A stretch of DNA of 64,000 nucleotides from Farysia itapuensis. Lineage: Eukaryota > Basidiomycota > Ustilaginomycetes > Ustilaginales > Ustilaginaceae. The notes beneath the pieces are model-generated. The model had not been told where the DNA came from and did no database searches. It saw nothing but the letters and a program-made list of their open reading frames with translations. The stretch lies in contig JALBYC010000019.1 of NCBI GenBank assembly GCA_023212645.1, positions 152,092 through 216,091 on the forward strand, in the 5' to 3' direction. Position 1 is the stretch's first letter. Each line of letters opens with the position of its first letter. The position numbers and the translations under genes are program-made. This document shows, in pieces, positions 40,201 through 48,339 of this stretch.

Positions 40201-40565
40201 GCTATTGTGCGGCTCGGTTCGCGTAGGCATTCGATCAGCTTGGACCTGATCTGCTGCTTTGTCTCGAGCGGGATGGTGACAGTCACGCGAGCAACGACCC
40301 GACTGCGCCAGTATTTGTCGATGCCGTTCTTGAAGCGGATGATAGCCAGGGTACGTATTGATTCCCGCGCTTCATGCTCTCTGCTTGAAGCTGTGCTAGG
40401 CACGAGAAGCGTCTGGTCAAAGGCGATCTGAAGCAGGGCCAGCCACAAGTTGGGATCCTTTTCCCATTCCTCCAGCTGACTGTTTGCCCTTGCCAGCTGG
40501 GCTGGATCCGAAGAGGCAGCCAGAGATAGTACCTCTATCAGCGCGGCACTCGATCCCCCCGACAT
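37236..40565 (-). CDS. KAP120: Importin-11/Kap120-type karyopherin
   Basis: 1109 residues from ATG at 40565 (MSGGSSAALIEVLS). The N-terminus has an importin-beta N-domain: a helix with ANSQLEEWEKDPNLWLALLQIAF and then IRTLAIIRFKNGIDKYWR. That last block is typical of importin-11 and Kap120. HEAT-like helical repeats make up the rest. Kap120 in yeast imports ribosome-biogenesis and transcription proteins; vertebrate importin-11 imports ubiquitin-conjugating enzymes and others, so cargo cannot be told here. Length and lack of low-complexity insertions match the family. Head-to-head with the G-patch gene, 213 bp between starts. Confidence 0.9.
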   Translation of the reverse strand: MSGGSSAALIEVLSLAASSDPAQLARANSQLEEWEKDPNLWLALLQIAFDQTLLVPSTASSREHEARESIRTLAIIRFKNGIDKYWRSRVVARVTVTIPLETKQQIRSKLIECLREPSRTIALQASVAISKIARYDYPRDWPDLFHTLQNAMVEAHANLEHAAQASGPEADQIRWLNTNVLMRAADVCSKTLKELDSVRILAGKMRMTELSRELLPSLHPIFQQYFAETFSLHAGHGLENLSAWASKPLRTEQVRTSQLLLKAISRLAVADMGMISRGATSEGGAGINMAQAFFRSTPQCLQVLKDTRLAYIRLLQTPDADLQLDSKQKSLLLTTLTKHLYTFGKFFLSLVRKDNGKAAFWPGWSEVVGWYWVQAKDVTDESLSVARDQYADHAALIDYPAPFVVQALVLFKYSLSEWKGKPEAGHFSTRDFAREAADVLTNKLMRLNKDDLERWQSDPEEWAVGEEQENHELDIRPAAERALMVLAQFTKPAGFVGQYLWSRFGQTSSLSVDNLDDILARDAIYAAVGRCRHNLGPVEDSDQPDMDQQMDQAIATKLVPEARLHHVTSPMWVVIRRRIAWLLWEWSEQVSRASLPAVYAVLVDLLEDVPHQTDVAVRLAAARSVSAIADALEFDADGFEVFLPKALYNLATLAAASELHEMESIKVCTDALSVLIERMGPRIAPHADALVDLVPMLWQQEDPDCKAKPSIIVFISKVLRAIEMLPATGSSGALMQKVHHIVSPIVRESLHPKVSHLLAKDAISMLWIRALHSTSVMTQPLFDLLDLAKDLVVQPDYCIEMCRVVEEISMLNPLEMLEVYGQGLLSAFGQIIADVSNPMVLAPISALDTLIQALVSLPNWTDIRGIWIQTLDSTGLVTALVGSLLHAQDATLISTHFIALLCRIAYHCPADAFTQMIVSSSRVMASETYPTVASVWKPLLTLICTRFENMASVRKRRVTALGLASMLQSGILHGEAVPGNESTQAIVGCAPEMIAVWSEILAEITESRPLDTAKYLRPTSPVASMELAGAFLDDFDDGDDWLQDISPGAARAQHIALADGTLTASVQAHLAPILSHAQHTSPLFHATLQNMDPLVLDLFLKDLGALRQD

Positions 40566-40778
40566 TGAACGGTAGCAGGAGCGAATTGAGCGCACTCCCA
40601 GTCTCTGTCGCAATGCTGTTGGTATGAAGTGCGGTTGAGAACCAAATTGTCGTCAGAATGAATGGGCAAAAAAAGACGTAAAAGAGGACCCTGAACTCCA
40701 CTTTGACATCACAGCTTGCCATGTGACACTCTCTGCCTTTCATCCACTACCACTCACAATGTACACCTCTTGACAAGT
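40566..40778. promoter_or_regulatory. Putative bidirectional promoter, importin-11 / G-patch protein
   Basis: 213 bp between divergent start codons, with no recognisable element beyond A-rich stretches (40666-40682). The role is inferred from position. Confidence 0.35.
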
Positions 40779-42281
40779 ATGGCGCTCAACGCTGTCCACA
40801 TTCGAGCCCGTAGTGCTTTATCCGATCCTCGTCTCGGCATTGGTTTTCGCACGTCCGATCAGAACCCTGACAGATATACGTACAGCGATGACTGGAGCAC
40901 GCTTCGCACCGGAGAGCCATCGAACGCCAGCGTGCGGACGGCACCGACCTTTGTCAAACAGACCGCTTTGAGCAATCCCGCTCTAGCGCAGTACCACACC
41001 GAAGAGCTTCCTTTGCCATGGGTCGAGCCTGCTTCTGGAAACAGTAGCAGCAGCTTCTCGCAATTTTACGCCAACTTGGCTCGAGAGGATCCACAACTTG
41101 CAACAGCTCGCGAGGCAGCGCCAGATCACGCACATCTGCGTCTAGCACAACCAAGAGCAGTACAACATTCTCATCACCATCGTCACGACCCGACTGCGAG
41201 ACACAAGGCAGACTGGTTCGTTTCAAGAGCCCTGGCCAAATTACGCCACTCTCAGCTGAGCGAAAAGGGGAAACAGAAGGAAGTCTGCGATCTGGAGCCT
41301 TCCACGACCCTTTGTCCTAGCTGCGGAGATGCTTTGCCCGCAGACAGAACGCCCGAAGCAATGGCACAGCATCGACAGAGTATCACGCATCGCCTCGGAC
41401 TCAATGCGCCCATGTCGTCCGCTTCGGCTTCTGAAGCTCCCTCTGCCGCCCCATCCGAGGCTCCGACGCCATTCTACCGATCGCGTAGTGCTTCTCCAGA
41501 CTTACGCATTGCACAAGGCCCTCAACCACGCTCGGTATCACGAAGAAGATTGAGCACAGCCGCCCGCTGGAAAAAGATCCATCACGACAACGTTGGCTAC
41601 ACGCTTCTCTCTCGCATGGGCTGGAAAGAGGGCATGGGCCTCGGGGTAGACGAATGGAAATGGCAGCAGATGTTTAAGGAGAAAAAGAGGCAGAAATTGA
41701 ACCACATCCGCGCCCTCCTCAGACAGTCTGGCGCAGTCCATGGTGATACCGTGGACGAAGCCGTCGTCATGAGCGATGAAAGCAGTCCGACTTCCGAGTG
41801 GCTGCAAATGTTACCCCAAGCCCCAGCCGAAATGATGGATGACTATCGCTTTGGTGATGACGCTCTCCTGCTCACTGACGATGACATGCACAATCTCATC
41901 ATCGAATCTCTGCCTCTGGAGGAAAGGTTGGCTTTGCAACATGCTATACAGGCAGGAATTATCCGCTTGCAGGATCTTGTGGTTTCGACCCCGCAGCAGA
42001 CACATAACGGCGTTTTGGTCGAGCCTATTCAAGTGCAAGTCAGACCGGATCGCAGCGGACTTGGGCTTGAATCTCACCGTCGACGCAGCAGAACCGCGGA
42101 CGGCGCCGTCGAGATTCGCAACCCAGCGCACCAGGATGAAGCACTCTGCAAGAAAACCAGAACCTCCACCAACCCGAGTCAGTACCTCCGACCGCGCTCC
42201 AAGTCTACCAAACATCAGCGCAAACTCGCCGAAGAGCGCAAGAAACGCGACTGGCTAGACCTCCGTGCAAGTCTCTCTTAG
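40779..42281 (+). CDS. Split G-patch protein with C2H2-like zinc finger
   Basis: 500 residues from ATG at 40779. A zinc-finger-like segment begins at Cys179 (CPSCGDALPADRTPEAMAQH, then H in SITH). The start of a G-patch, NVGYTLLSRMGWKEGMGLG, is at about 271-290. The usual second half (G-L-G) appears only at about 427 (DRSGLGLESHRRR), after an insertion of about 135 residues with a helical and acidic content. The order zinc finger then G-patch resembles GPANK1, but no ankyrin repeats are seen. G-patch proteins activate DEAH helicases such as those of splicing or ribosome assembly. The basic C-terminus (KHQRKLAEERKKRDW) ends the protein. Partner helicase is unknown. Confidence 0.8.
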   Translation: MALNAVHIRARSALSDPRLGIGFRTSDQNPDRYTYSDDWSTLRTGEPSNASVRTAPTFVKQTALSNPALAQYHTEELPLPWVEPASGNSSSSFSQFYANLAREDPQLATAREAAPDHAHLRLAQPRAVQHSHHHRHDPTARHKADWFVSRALAKLRHSQLSEKGKQKEVCDLEPSTTLCPSCGDALPADRTPEAMAQHRQSITHRLGLNAPMSSASASEAPSAAPSEAPTPFYRSRSASPDLRIAQGPQPRSVSRRRLSTAARWKKIHHDNVGYTLLSRMGWKEGMGLGVDEWKWQQMFKEKKRQKLNHIRALLRQSGAVHGDTVDEAVVMSDESSPTSEWLQMLPQAPAEMMDDYRFGDDALLLTDDDMHNLIIESLPLEERLALQHAIQAGIIRLQDLVVSTPQQTHNGVLVEPIQVQVRPDRSGLGLESHRRRSRTADGAVEIRNPAHQDEALCKKTRTSTNPSQYLRPRSKSTKHQRKLAEERKKRDWLDLRASLS

Positions 42282-42468
42282 CGCTTCTCACTCCAAAAAC
42301 AGTAGCAATATCAAGACGGAAGGGATGGAACGACTGAATTGCGGTGGAACAAGCTAGGCAAAGGGAAATGGAAAGCAGCACTGTGAGACAAGTTTTCTGA
42401 AACGATTGGGAAGCGAAGGGCCAGGATTGCGTCTAGACAGAGAGGGGAATGAAACCTGCACGGGACAA

Positions 42469-44124
42469 TCAGGCAAGGTTCTTGGCGCTTTTAGAGTCCT
42501 TAACCTCGTCCTTGTTGTTCCCCTTGACTTCAATGATTTCGGCAACCATGCTGGCCTTGGTGGCGGTGCTGGAGCTGTTGCTGGCTGTCTTGCCGACGGT
42601 CAGACTGGAAGCAGACGTGGAGGCGGAAGAAGTCTTTTTAGCTTCGGGCGCAGGCGGAGGCGGGGCGCCTGCACGCATCGGCACACGCGTAAAGTCGCTC
42701 GGAAGATGCACCACTGTCTTGAACTTTGTCGAAATCTCGTCAAAGCCAGCGGTGTGAACACCATGCTTGGGTGGGATGCCGTCCTTGGTGAAGAATCCGA
42801 TTCCAGTCATGTCGAGTTCGCGCAGCGAGCAGATTCGCACGTCTTCCGGGTCGATCTTGGCCTTGGCCCAGACGGGAGCGGCGGGGATCTTGAGCTCAAA
42901 GACGGCGGTCCAGTTGTTGAACGTGTATTCGCGAGTCGGGTCGTTAAGAATGCTTGGCTTCTTGTGTGGAACGCTCTCCGGACCAAAGTTCCAAGGTCGG
43001 GGAGTTTTGGGGTCTTTGGGTGGGGGGCCGTGGTGATCGTCGCGCCTGTACATGTTGATCTCTTTAGGAGGTGGGGTGCCGACCTTTCCGTCCCAGACAA
43101 AAGTGACCTCAGAACCGGCAAAGGAAGGGCCAACTTGTACGTGCTGGCCACGCCACTCGATTGGGGCACTGACGGTCAGCACCTTGCCTGGAGTAAGCTT
43201 GGCGCAGCTCCAAACATGATTGGGCAGGTATTTCTTCGCATTAGAGGGTGTTGAGCTGGTCGAGAGCTGTTTGTAGTCGGTGCCGGAGCCGTCGTAGTTG
43301 GCATACTCACCAGCAGAGCCTGTAGCCTCCTCGCTTCGGGGGGTCTCGGCGAATCGAGCGTGTTGGCCTGCGCGGCCTCTTGCAGAGCCAAAGTACACAT
43401 CACCCGGACCGTCACCAGGTCCATCGTGAGGACCACCGGGGGGGCCGCGAGGAGGGCCGCCAGGACCACGACCAGGGCCGCCAGGACCACGACCAGGACC
43501 GCCGGGAGGACCTCGAGGAGGGCCGCCAGGACCGCGACCAGGGCCACCGGGAGGACCGCGGGGAGGGCCACCGGGAGGACCGCGGGGAGCGCCACCTGGA
43601 CCATGAGGCGGAGGCGGAGGAGGGCTACCTGGACCATGAGGCGGGGGCGGAGGAGGACCACCTGGACCATGAGGCGGGGGCGGAGGAGGACCACCTGGAC
43701 CATGAGGCGGAGGAGGGCCGCAAGGGCCGCGGTGAGGACCATGATGAGGACCGTGACCGGGAGTGTGTTCGTAGTCAGGCTCGCCCGGGAACTTGGGGAA
43801 GTGTGGCATGTACTGGCTGTAAGCGGTCTCGTCGTGAGCCAGAGTCAGAGGGTTGGCGTGCTTGGCGTAGAGATCGGGACGCACGAGGGCCCAGAAACCA
43901 TTGACGGCCAAGTAGGCGATGAGTAGAACTGAAATGGCCTTGAGCCCCTTGGTCATGACTTTGACAGTCTTGCCTCGCATCGATTTGGCATGGCTGTTGC
44001 CGACACGAAGCTCGATGTCATCCTGTTGCAAGATGCTAGAAGATTTTTCGACCGGGTAGTCGCAATCAGATAAGAGAGGCTGACGGACCTGAGCCTCGCT
44101 GTCGTTGGCCACAGTGCTGACCAT
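42469..44124 (-). CDS. Type II membrane protein with Pro/Gly/His-rich repeats
   Basis: 551 residues from ATG at 44124. A cytosolic N-terminus of about 59 residues leads to one transmembrane helix (about 60-81, ISVLLIAYLAVNGFWALV) after basic residues (KVMTKGLK), so the rest should lie in the lumen or outside. About residues 115-225 consist of repeats, first of 11 residues (HGPGGPPPPPP, four near-identical DNA copies of 33 bp) and then GGPxRGP units. An ordered domain with WSCAKLTPGKVL, WTAVFELKIP and CSLRELDMTG follows, with two or more Cys. The C-terminus is Ser/Ala/Lys-rich. No family is recognised. A wall- or surface-associated role is inferred. A TATATA box lies about 75 bp ahead of the start, unusual in this window. 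Confidence 0.85.
   Translation of the reverse strand: MVSTVANDSEAQVRQPLLSDCDYPVEKSSSILQQDDIELRVGNSHAKSMRGKTVKVMTKGLKAISVLLIAYLAVNGFWALVRPDLYAKHANPLTLAHDETAYSQYMPHFPKFPGEPDYEHTPGHGPHHGPHRGPCGPPPPHGPGGPPPPPPHGPGGPPPPPPHGPGSPPPPPPHGPGGAPRGPPGGPPRGPPGGPGRGPGGPPRGPPGGPGRGPGGPGRGPGGPPRGPPGGPHDGPGDGPGDVYFGSARGRAGQHARFAETPRSEEATGSAGEYANYDGSGTDYKQLSTSSTPSNAKKYLPNHVWSCAKLTPGKVLTVSAPIEWRGQHVQVGPSFAGSEVTFVWDGKVGTPPPKEINMYRRDDHHGPPPKDPKTPRPWNFGPESVPHKKPSILNDPTREYTFNNWTAVFELKIPAAPVWAKAKIDPEDVRICSLRELDMTGIGFFTKDGIPPKHGVHTAGFDEISTKFKTVVHLPSDFTRVPMRAGAPPPPAPEAKKTSSASTSASSLTVGKTASNSSSTATKASMVAEIIEVKGNNKDEVKDSKSAKNLA
43435..43729 (-). repeat. Tandem repeats coding Pro/Gly/His-rich segment
   Basis: On the plus strand, the 33-bp units start at 43598, 43631, 43664 and 43697, each with GGACCATGAGGCGG and coding for an 11-residue HGP-G-PPPPPP unit. 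Next to them (43435-43597) are shorter degenerate units built on GGACC/GGGCC coding for GGP-RGP. The tract is likely to change length by slippage or recombination. Confidence 0.9.
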
Positions 44125-44982
44125 GATTGTCAAAAGTTTCTACAAGGTTGGCCGGGGTTGTTGGTGGATGAAGGATGTGGGGCTGGCAAGACTGGTCGTA
44201 TATATGTCTGGTCTAGCCGCTGTCTATTGCTCAGCGAAGCTCAGTCGACGTGCTGATCAGCAGTGACAGAAGCTGGAGGAGCGAGTGAAGGGCAGGAAGA
44301 TGGAAGGAAGGCGATTGATTGACTCGGCTGCTGCGGAGGCTGTGTTGTCAAGCAGCGCATTGAGCGGCCCGCACGCCAAGGCTGAGCGTTGCCTGGCAGA
44401 GCGGCAACGTGAGGTACCGTTGAGCTTCTCCTCGCAGATCCATTTCAGTTAAAGTCTGAGACAGAATCGCATTCATGCCAGAGCTTAAAGCGTGGGCAAA
44501 ATAGAATCCGGGCTGCAAGCAAGCAGGAGCCACATGGACGAATACCGGAGATGGCGCCTCAGAACGTCATACCGGCGAAGTCATGGCAAGCGGCGTGTGC
44601 GTTTCTGTGAGCCCACTTGAGGATCGGCAGGTATTGCGTCCGGCATCTCACGGGGAGGCGATGCTGCGTCGGCATCAAATTGCCCTAATCGACATGTGCC
44701 GCTTTGCCAACTCCGCCCGAGGCAAACCATGTGGAAGGCTTTTACTGGGGGCCAACCTATTCCATGTGCTGCACGCGCTGCACGCTCATTGACGCTCGCT
44801 TAGATCTCTCTTATCCTCACAATCTGCAAAGCAAAAGAAAAATTATGGTTTTTCGAGTGTTAGATTAGCTTTAAGACTTCTTCGTTGATCGTTGTCGCGT
44901 TGCCGAGTTGTCTCGGAACCGAATTGAGCAAAAGACAGAACCAATCTTCCTAACGGGTCACATCTATCAACTCATTGCAGCC
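44125..44982. other. Divergent intergenic region, membrane protein / SmG
   Basis: 858 bp between two start codons. It holds the TATATA element of the membrane protein (44199-44204), and no other gene could be supported. A frame at 44583-44792 (69 residues) lacks coding character. AT-rich sequence just ahead of SmG (44820-44880) may hold its promoter. Confidence 0.5.
44199..44204 (-). promoter_or_regulatory. TATATA box of the repeat-containing membrane protein
   Basis: TATATA within CAGACATATATACGACC on the minus strand, 75 bp ahead of the ATG at 44124. This is a plausible distance for a strongly or conditionally expressed gene. No experimental support. Confidence 0.35.
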
Positions 44983-45246
44983 ATGGCCAAAGTCTCGCAG
45001 CCAGAGCTGAAGCGATTCCTGGACAAGCGCATTGCTGTCAACATCCAGGGAGGCCGAAAGATACAGGGCACACTGCGTGGATTCGACATCTTTCTCAACC
45101 TAGTCGTCGACGATGCCGTCGAGCAAATCCACCCTGAAGCTGGCAACCCCAACGTTTGGAACGATGGCGACCGATGCGGTACCGTTGTCGTGCGAGGAAA
45201 CAGCGTGACCTCTCTCGAAGCTTTAGAGAATGTCAAGACAAGGTGA
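44983..45246 (+). CDS. SMX2: SmG, core snRNP protein
   Basis: 87 residues. Sm motif 1 is seen as DKRIAVNIQGGRKIQGTLRGFDIFLNLVVDDAVE, and Sm motif 2 as GTVVVRGNSVTSLEAL, with the RGN loop that contacts RNA. The order and length match SmG (SNRPG, about 76-80 residues) rather than other Sm or LSm proteins; the start MAKVSQPELKRFLDKR is also typical. SmG is one of seven proteins in the ring around U1, U2, U4 and U5 snRNAs. The ATG at 44983 is preceded by CAGCC, a good context. No intron, in contrast to other small genes here. Confidence 0.95.
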   Translation: MAKVSQPELKRFLDKRIAVNIQGGRKIQGTLRGFDIFLNLVVDDAVEQIHPEAGNPNVWNDGDRCGTVVVRGNSVTSLEALENVKTR

Positions 45247-45681
45247 TGCTCTATGTCGACCATACTCTGTCAGCACTCAAGCACACTAGCCTAGTGTCAC
45301 TAGGGTAATCATGCAGCCGCTTCCAGCTTGGCTTCAGCCCCCCACAGATGTGCAGAGAACTTCCACGGGAGTCCGCACCAAGCCGAACCCTCTTATACCC
45401 ATAGCACTGTGAGCAACTCTAACTGCAACACAACTGCAGAAATCCACCCTCTCGAGCCTCTGCAGCACCAAAAATGTACAGTAAAAAGGTCTCAAACCAT
45501 GCAGTAACCTCAACCGCATGATGTCTTCAGCTCGCTTGTGCTTCACACCAACCCAGACCATGATCGAACTATTGAGCGTCCCAGCCGGCCCACACAGCAG
45601 TCTGAGTGTTATGGGTGCACAAAGATCTGATTTACTCGCAGGCATTATAGATACAATTTTATCCGTTCCGCTTACTGCAGT
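45247..45681. other. Intergenic region between SmG and tRNA-Pro
   Basis: 435 bp with the 3' flank of SmG and the 5' flank of the tRNA. Short frames on both strands lack recognisable content. I saw no snRNA or snoRNA hallmark. Confidence 0.5.
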
Positions 45682-45794
45682 GGGACTTTGGGCTAGAGGT
45701 ATGCTTTCTCTTTCGGGTTTTTCTAAACTCGGCGTGATTTACGTCACAAGAAAGGGATTAGAGGAGGTCGTGGGTTCGATTCCCACAAGTCCCC
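45682..45794 (+). tRNA. tRNA-Pro (anticodon CGG) with a 41-nt intron
   Basis: A full cloverleaf can be drawn. Acceptor stem GGGACTT (45682-45688) pairs with AAGTCCC (45787-45793). D stem GGC/GCT lies around 45691-45705. Anticodon stem TCTCT (45707-45711) pairs with AGAGG (45760-45764). The loop is TTCGGG plus T, giving anticodon CGG at 45714-45716. The T arm GTGGG-TTCGATT-CCCAC ends at 45786, and C73 is the discriminator expected for tRNA-Pro. The intron sits after position 37 (45718-45758), where nuclear tRNA introns always lie. The mature length is 72 nt. A box (TGGGCTAGAGG) and B box (GGTTCGATTCC) are intact. The exact intron ends could shift by one or two bases. Confidence 0.92.
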
Positions 45795-45800
45795 CTTTAC

Positions 45801-45812
45801 TTTTAGCTTTTT
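45801..45812 (+). terminator. RNA polymerase III terminator of tRNA-Pro
   Basis: TTTT (45801-45804) and then TTTTT (45808-45812), starting 6 bases after the tRNA's last base; an earlier TTT is probably too short. Confidence 0.65.
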
Positions 45813-46062
45813 GTTCCTCACCAATATGACTGCACCAAAGCATGTCTGTCGAGCACTATCTGCAAGGGAATGGATGCTGTGAGCCATGTCAGTTGCATTG
45901 TACACAAGTTGAAGACGGTGGTTTGGCCGAAAATAGAAAAAGTGGTGTCAGCGCGCATGCGTGCAAAGTGTGGAGACAGTGGAGGGGCAAGGCTACAGGG
46001 GAAGCTAATAAGGTCTTGAATGCTCTTTTGACACCATTCGCGATTGTGGTTGCACGACAACG

Positions 46063-46821
46063 ATGAACTCCCTGTCACTTCTGCGAACCGGCATTCAGGC
46101 CTCTCATGTAAGCAATGAACGGCGTTGAGCCCAAAGATACCATAAACTGACGGCTCTTGTTCCACAGGGGCTCGGCTCGACAAGCGCACGTGTTGGCCTT
46201 GGCTTGCGAGCACAACAAGCACGCTCGTACTATGGAGTGAAGATCAACCCTAAGACCCTTGGTGATCAGGTGCGGCAGCAAGCGGCACGACAGAGTCGAG
46301 TGCATGCTCGTTCCGCGCCCGCACCTCCGCGTGTCGGCCTAGTTCTGGGCGGCTCGCTGATTGCTGTCACCGCGTGGAGCGCTTTTGGCTCCCAACCGAT
46401 CGCATGCGAGTCTGCGCGACCTTACGTCCAGAGCACGGATACAAGTGCACCGTCGATTGAAGCCGAACCGGAAAGCATCATCAACGTCTACCAGCTCTCA
46501 TTTGGCACCGCGTGCGGATTCTGCGCCGGCGTATTCATCAAGAAAGGCCTCAAGCTCATTGCATTCGCGCTCGGTGGATGCTACATCCTGCTCCAGTACA
46601 TGAACAGTCAACGACTTATCAGTGTCAACTGGAAAGCTATCAACGGCAAGTACGACAAGTACATTGGCAGCGCCGCTGGCCCTGCTGATCCCAACGCTAG
46701 AGGCTTTTCGGGCAGCACCGCCCAACGTATCTGGAACAGAGGCACCAACTTCCTCATGGCTGACTTCCAACAGCGGGCTACCTTCATGGCCGGTCTCTTG
46801 CTCGGTATCCGAGTAGGCTAA
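46063..46821 (+). CDS. FUN14-domain mitochondrial membrane protein
   Basis: Exons 46063-46107 and 46168-46821 (60-nt intron, GTAAGC...CACAG) code for 232 residues. The N-terminus MNSLSLLRTGIQASHGLGSTS with Arg and without acid residues could act as a mitochondrial signal. The C-terminal half is a FUN14 domain: YQLSFGTACGFCAGVFIKKGLKLIAFALGG, a Gly-rich pair of membrane helices, then LLQYMNSQRLISVNW and a last helix FMAGLLLGIRVG. FUN14 proteins are small outer-membrane proteins; FUNDC1 acts as a mitophagy receptor in animals, but I see no clear LC3-interacting motif here. An additional hydrophobic helix lies at about 72-87 (VGLVLGGSLIAVTAW). Without splicing the frame has no ATG at the start. 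Confidence 0.85.
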
Positions 46822-47169
46822 TTTGTTCATAATCAACGTGTATGTTGAACTTTTGCTCTAGAATTGAGAAACGCACAACCTAGCTGGGTCCAGGATGCCG
46901 ACGCCAATGCCTCTTCGTGCAATCTGAGTGAATGGGCTATCAAACGCTTCCTGCAGCTCGTGCTGGATCTTATGCTGGGTGCGTACGCTCATGGTCGTGG
47001 CAAAAGAATCTTTGGCGTACTCTTTATGTAGCGGGGCATTCGTCGGGCAACGACGTCGCTGCATATAAGGTGTCCGTGCGACTTGGAACGCGTTTAATTT
47101 TTTGAGAAGAAATATTTCTGCAGAAGAAGTCGTGTTGGAGAGCTTGTGTCGATCGACATCCTCTATACA
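46822..47169. other. Intergenic region FUN14 / dihydroorotase
   Basis: 348 bp between two plus-strand genes. On the minus strand an ATG-started frame (47064-46858, 68 codons) ends just after the FUN14 stop; see findings. Otherwise it should hold the dihydroorotase promoter. A TTTTTTGAG A/T-rich segment lies at 47095-47115. Confidence 0.45.
46858..47064 (-). CDS. Possible small ORF, 68 residues, unassigned
   Basis: ATG at 47064 and TAG at 46858. The product runs MQRRRCPTNAPLHKEYAKDS..., with a helical-looking middle (HKIQHELQEAFDSPFTQIARR). No family is recognised and third-position G/C is only about half, so it is weakly supported. It would be divergent from dihydroorotase, 105 bp apart. Confidence 0.22.
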   Translation of the reverse strand: MQRRRCPTNAPLHKEYAKDSFATTMSVRTQHKIQHELQEAFDSPFTQIARRGIGVGILDPARLCVSQF

Positions 47170-48339
47170 ATGGTCAACGCTGGCGGTCAGATCAAAGTGC
47201 CGGCCCCAGCCGACTTTCACGTTCACCTGAGACAAGGCAAGATGTCTGAGCTCGTTACTCCTCATGTCGCGCTTGGAGGCATCACACTTGGCTATGTGAT
47301 GCCCAATTTGGTACCGCCCATTACATCAGCAACTCAGGCTACCGAGTACCTTGCGTCGCTGCAAAAGATCGCTCCTAACACCCGATTCGTAGGCACACTC
47401 TACCTTTCTCCTGCTTTGACACCAGCAGAGATTGCGAAGGCCGCGCAAAGTGGTGTTCGAGGTGTAAAGAGCTATCCACGAGGCGTGACCACCAACTCGG
47501 ACAGCGGCATTGAAGACTACGAGACGTACTACCCCATCTTTGAGGAAATGCAAAAGCACAACATGGTGCTCAACTTGCACGGCGAAGTGCCTTCGAATGC
47601 GGAAGCCGGTATCTGCGTGCTGAACGCAGAAGAAAAGTTCCTAACCCACTTGTTCAAGATCCACAAGCGCTTTCCGGAGCTAAAGATAGTGTTGGAACAT
47701 GCCACGACGCGCAAGGCCGTGGAAGCCGTGAAACAATGTGGAGACACTGTCGGCTGCACAATCACGCCCCACCACCTCGAGCTGATCGTCGATGACTGGG
47801 CGGGCAAGCCACTCAACTTCTGCAAACCTGTTGCCAAGTATCCCGACGACAGAGAGGCTCTTCGAGACGTGATCCGGGAAGGTCACCCGCGCTTCTTCTT
47901 GGGATCTGATTCTGCACCACACCCTCTGGCTAACAAGTACCCGTCCGCTGTCACTCACGGCGCTCCGGGCACCAAGGCCTCGAGCAACGGCAACGATCTA
48001 GAGCCTACAGGCGTCATCTCGTGTGGCTGTGCGGCAGGAGTATACACATCCCCCATCTTGGTCCCATTGTGTGCCTCGCTGCTGGAAGGCTTTGGCGCTC
48101 TAGACCAGCTTGCCAACTACGTCAGTCTGCACGGCAGAAAATTCTACGGCTACGATAGTCCTCAAGAGCTTTCGCACGGTGCCTTACTCCTCCAAAGGTC
48201 TCACCCAAAGTCAGGGACAGTGCCTCCCGTCTATGTCCATCCTGAATTTGAGCAGGTTGCGGACTCGAATGTCGACAAGGTGCAGGTAATCCCATTTTGG
48301 GCAGGCCGACGACTAGCCTGGGAAATTGTGCAAGGATAA
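47170..48339 (+). CDS. URA4: Dihydroorotase (pyrimidine synthesis)
   Basis: 389 residues from ATG at 47170 (MVNAGGQIKVPAPADFHVHLRQGKM). Converts carbamoyl-aspartate to dihydroorotate, the third step of UMP synthesis. The zinc ligands are visible: HVH in FHVHLRQ, the carboxylatable Lys in SYPRG-like VKSYPRGVTT, His in LHGEV, His in EHATT, and the catalytic Asp in LGSDSAPH. This is the monofunctional, PyrC-type enzyme found in fungi, separate from the CAD-like Ura2 protein. Length (usually 345-390) and motif order are complete. The codon before ATG 47170 is open but non-ATG. Confidence 0.97.
   Translation: MVNAGGQIKVPAPADFHVHLRQGKMSELVTPHVALGGITLGYVMPNLVPPITSATQATEYLASLQKIAPNTRFVGTLYLSPALTPAEIAKAAQSGVRGVKSYPRGVTTNSDSGIEDYETYYPIFEEMQKHNMVLNLHGEVPSNAEAGICVLNAEEKFLTHLFKIHKRFPELKIVLEHATTRKAVEAVKQCGDTVGCTITPHHLELIVDDWAGKPLNFCKPVAKYPDDREALRDVIREGHPRFFLGSDSAPHPLANKYPSAVTHGAPGTKASSNGNDLEPTGVISCGCAAGVYTSPILVPLCASLLEGFGALDQLANYVSLHGRKFYGYDSPQELSHGALLLQRSHPKSGTVPPVYVHPEFEQVADSNVDKVQVIPFWAGRRLAWEIVQG

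Noticed and set aside
43360..43926. Long Arg/Thr- and Glu/Asp-rich frames on the plus strand
   Set aside because: They are antisense to the Pro/Gly repeat of the membrane protein; repeats of 33 bp leave several frames open by chance.
45518..45829. 103-codon frame overlapping the tRNA
   Set aside because: It runs through the tRNA-Pro gene and has no protein-like features.
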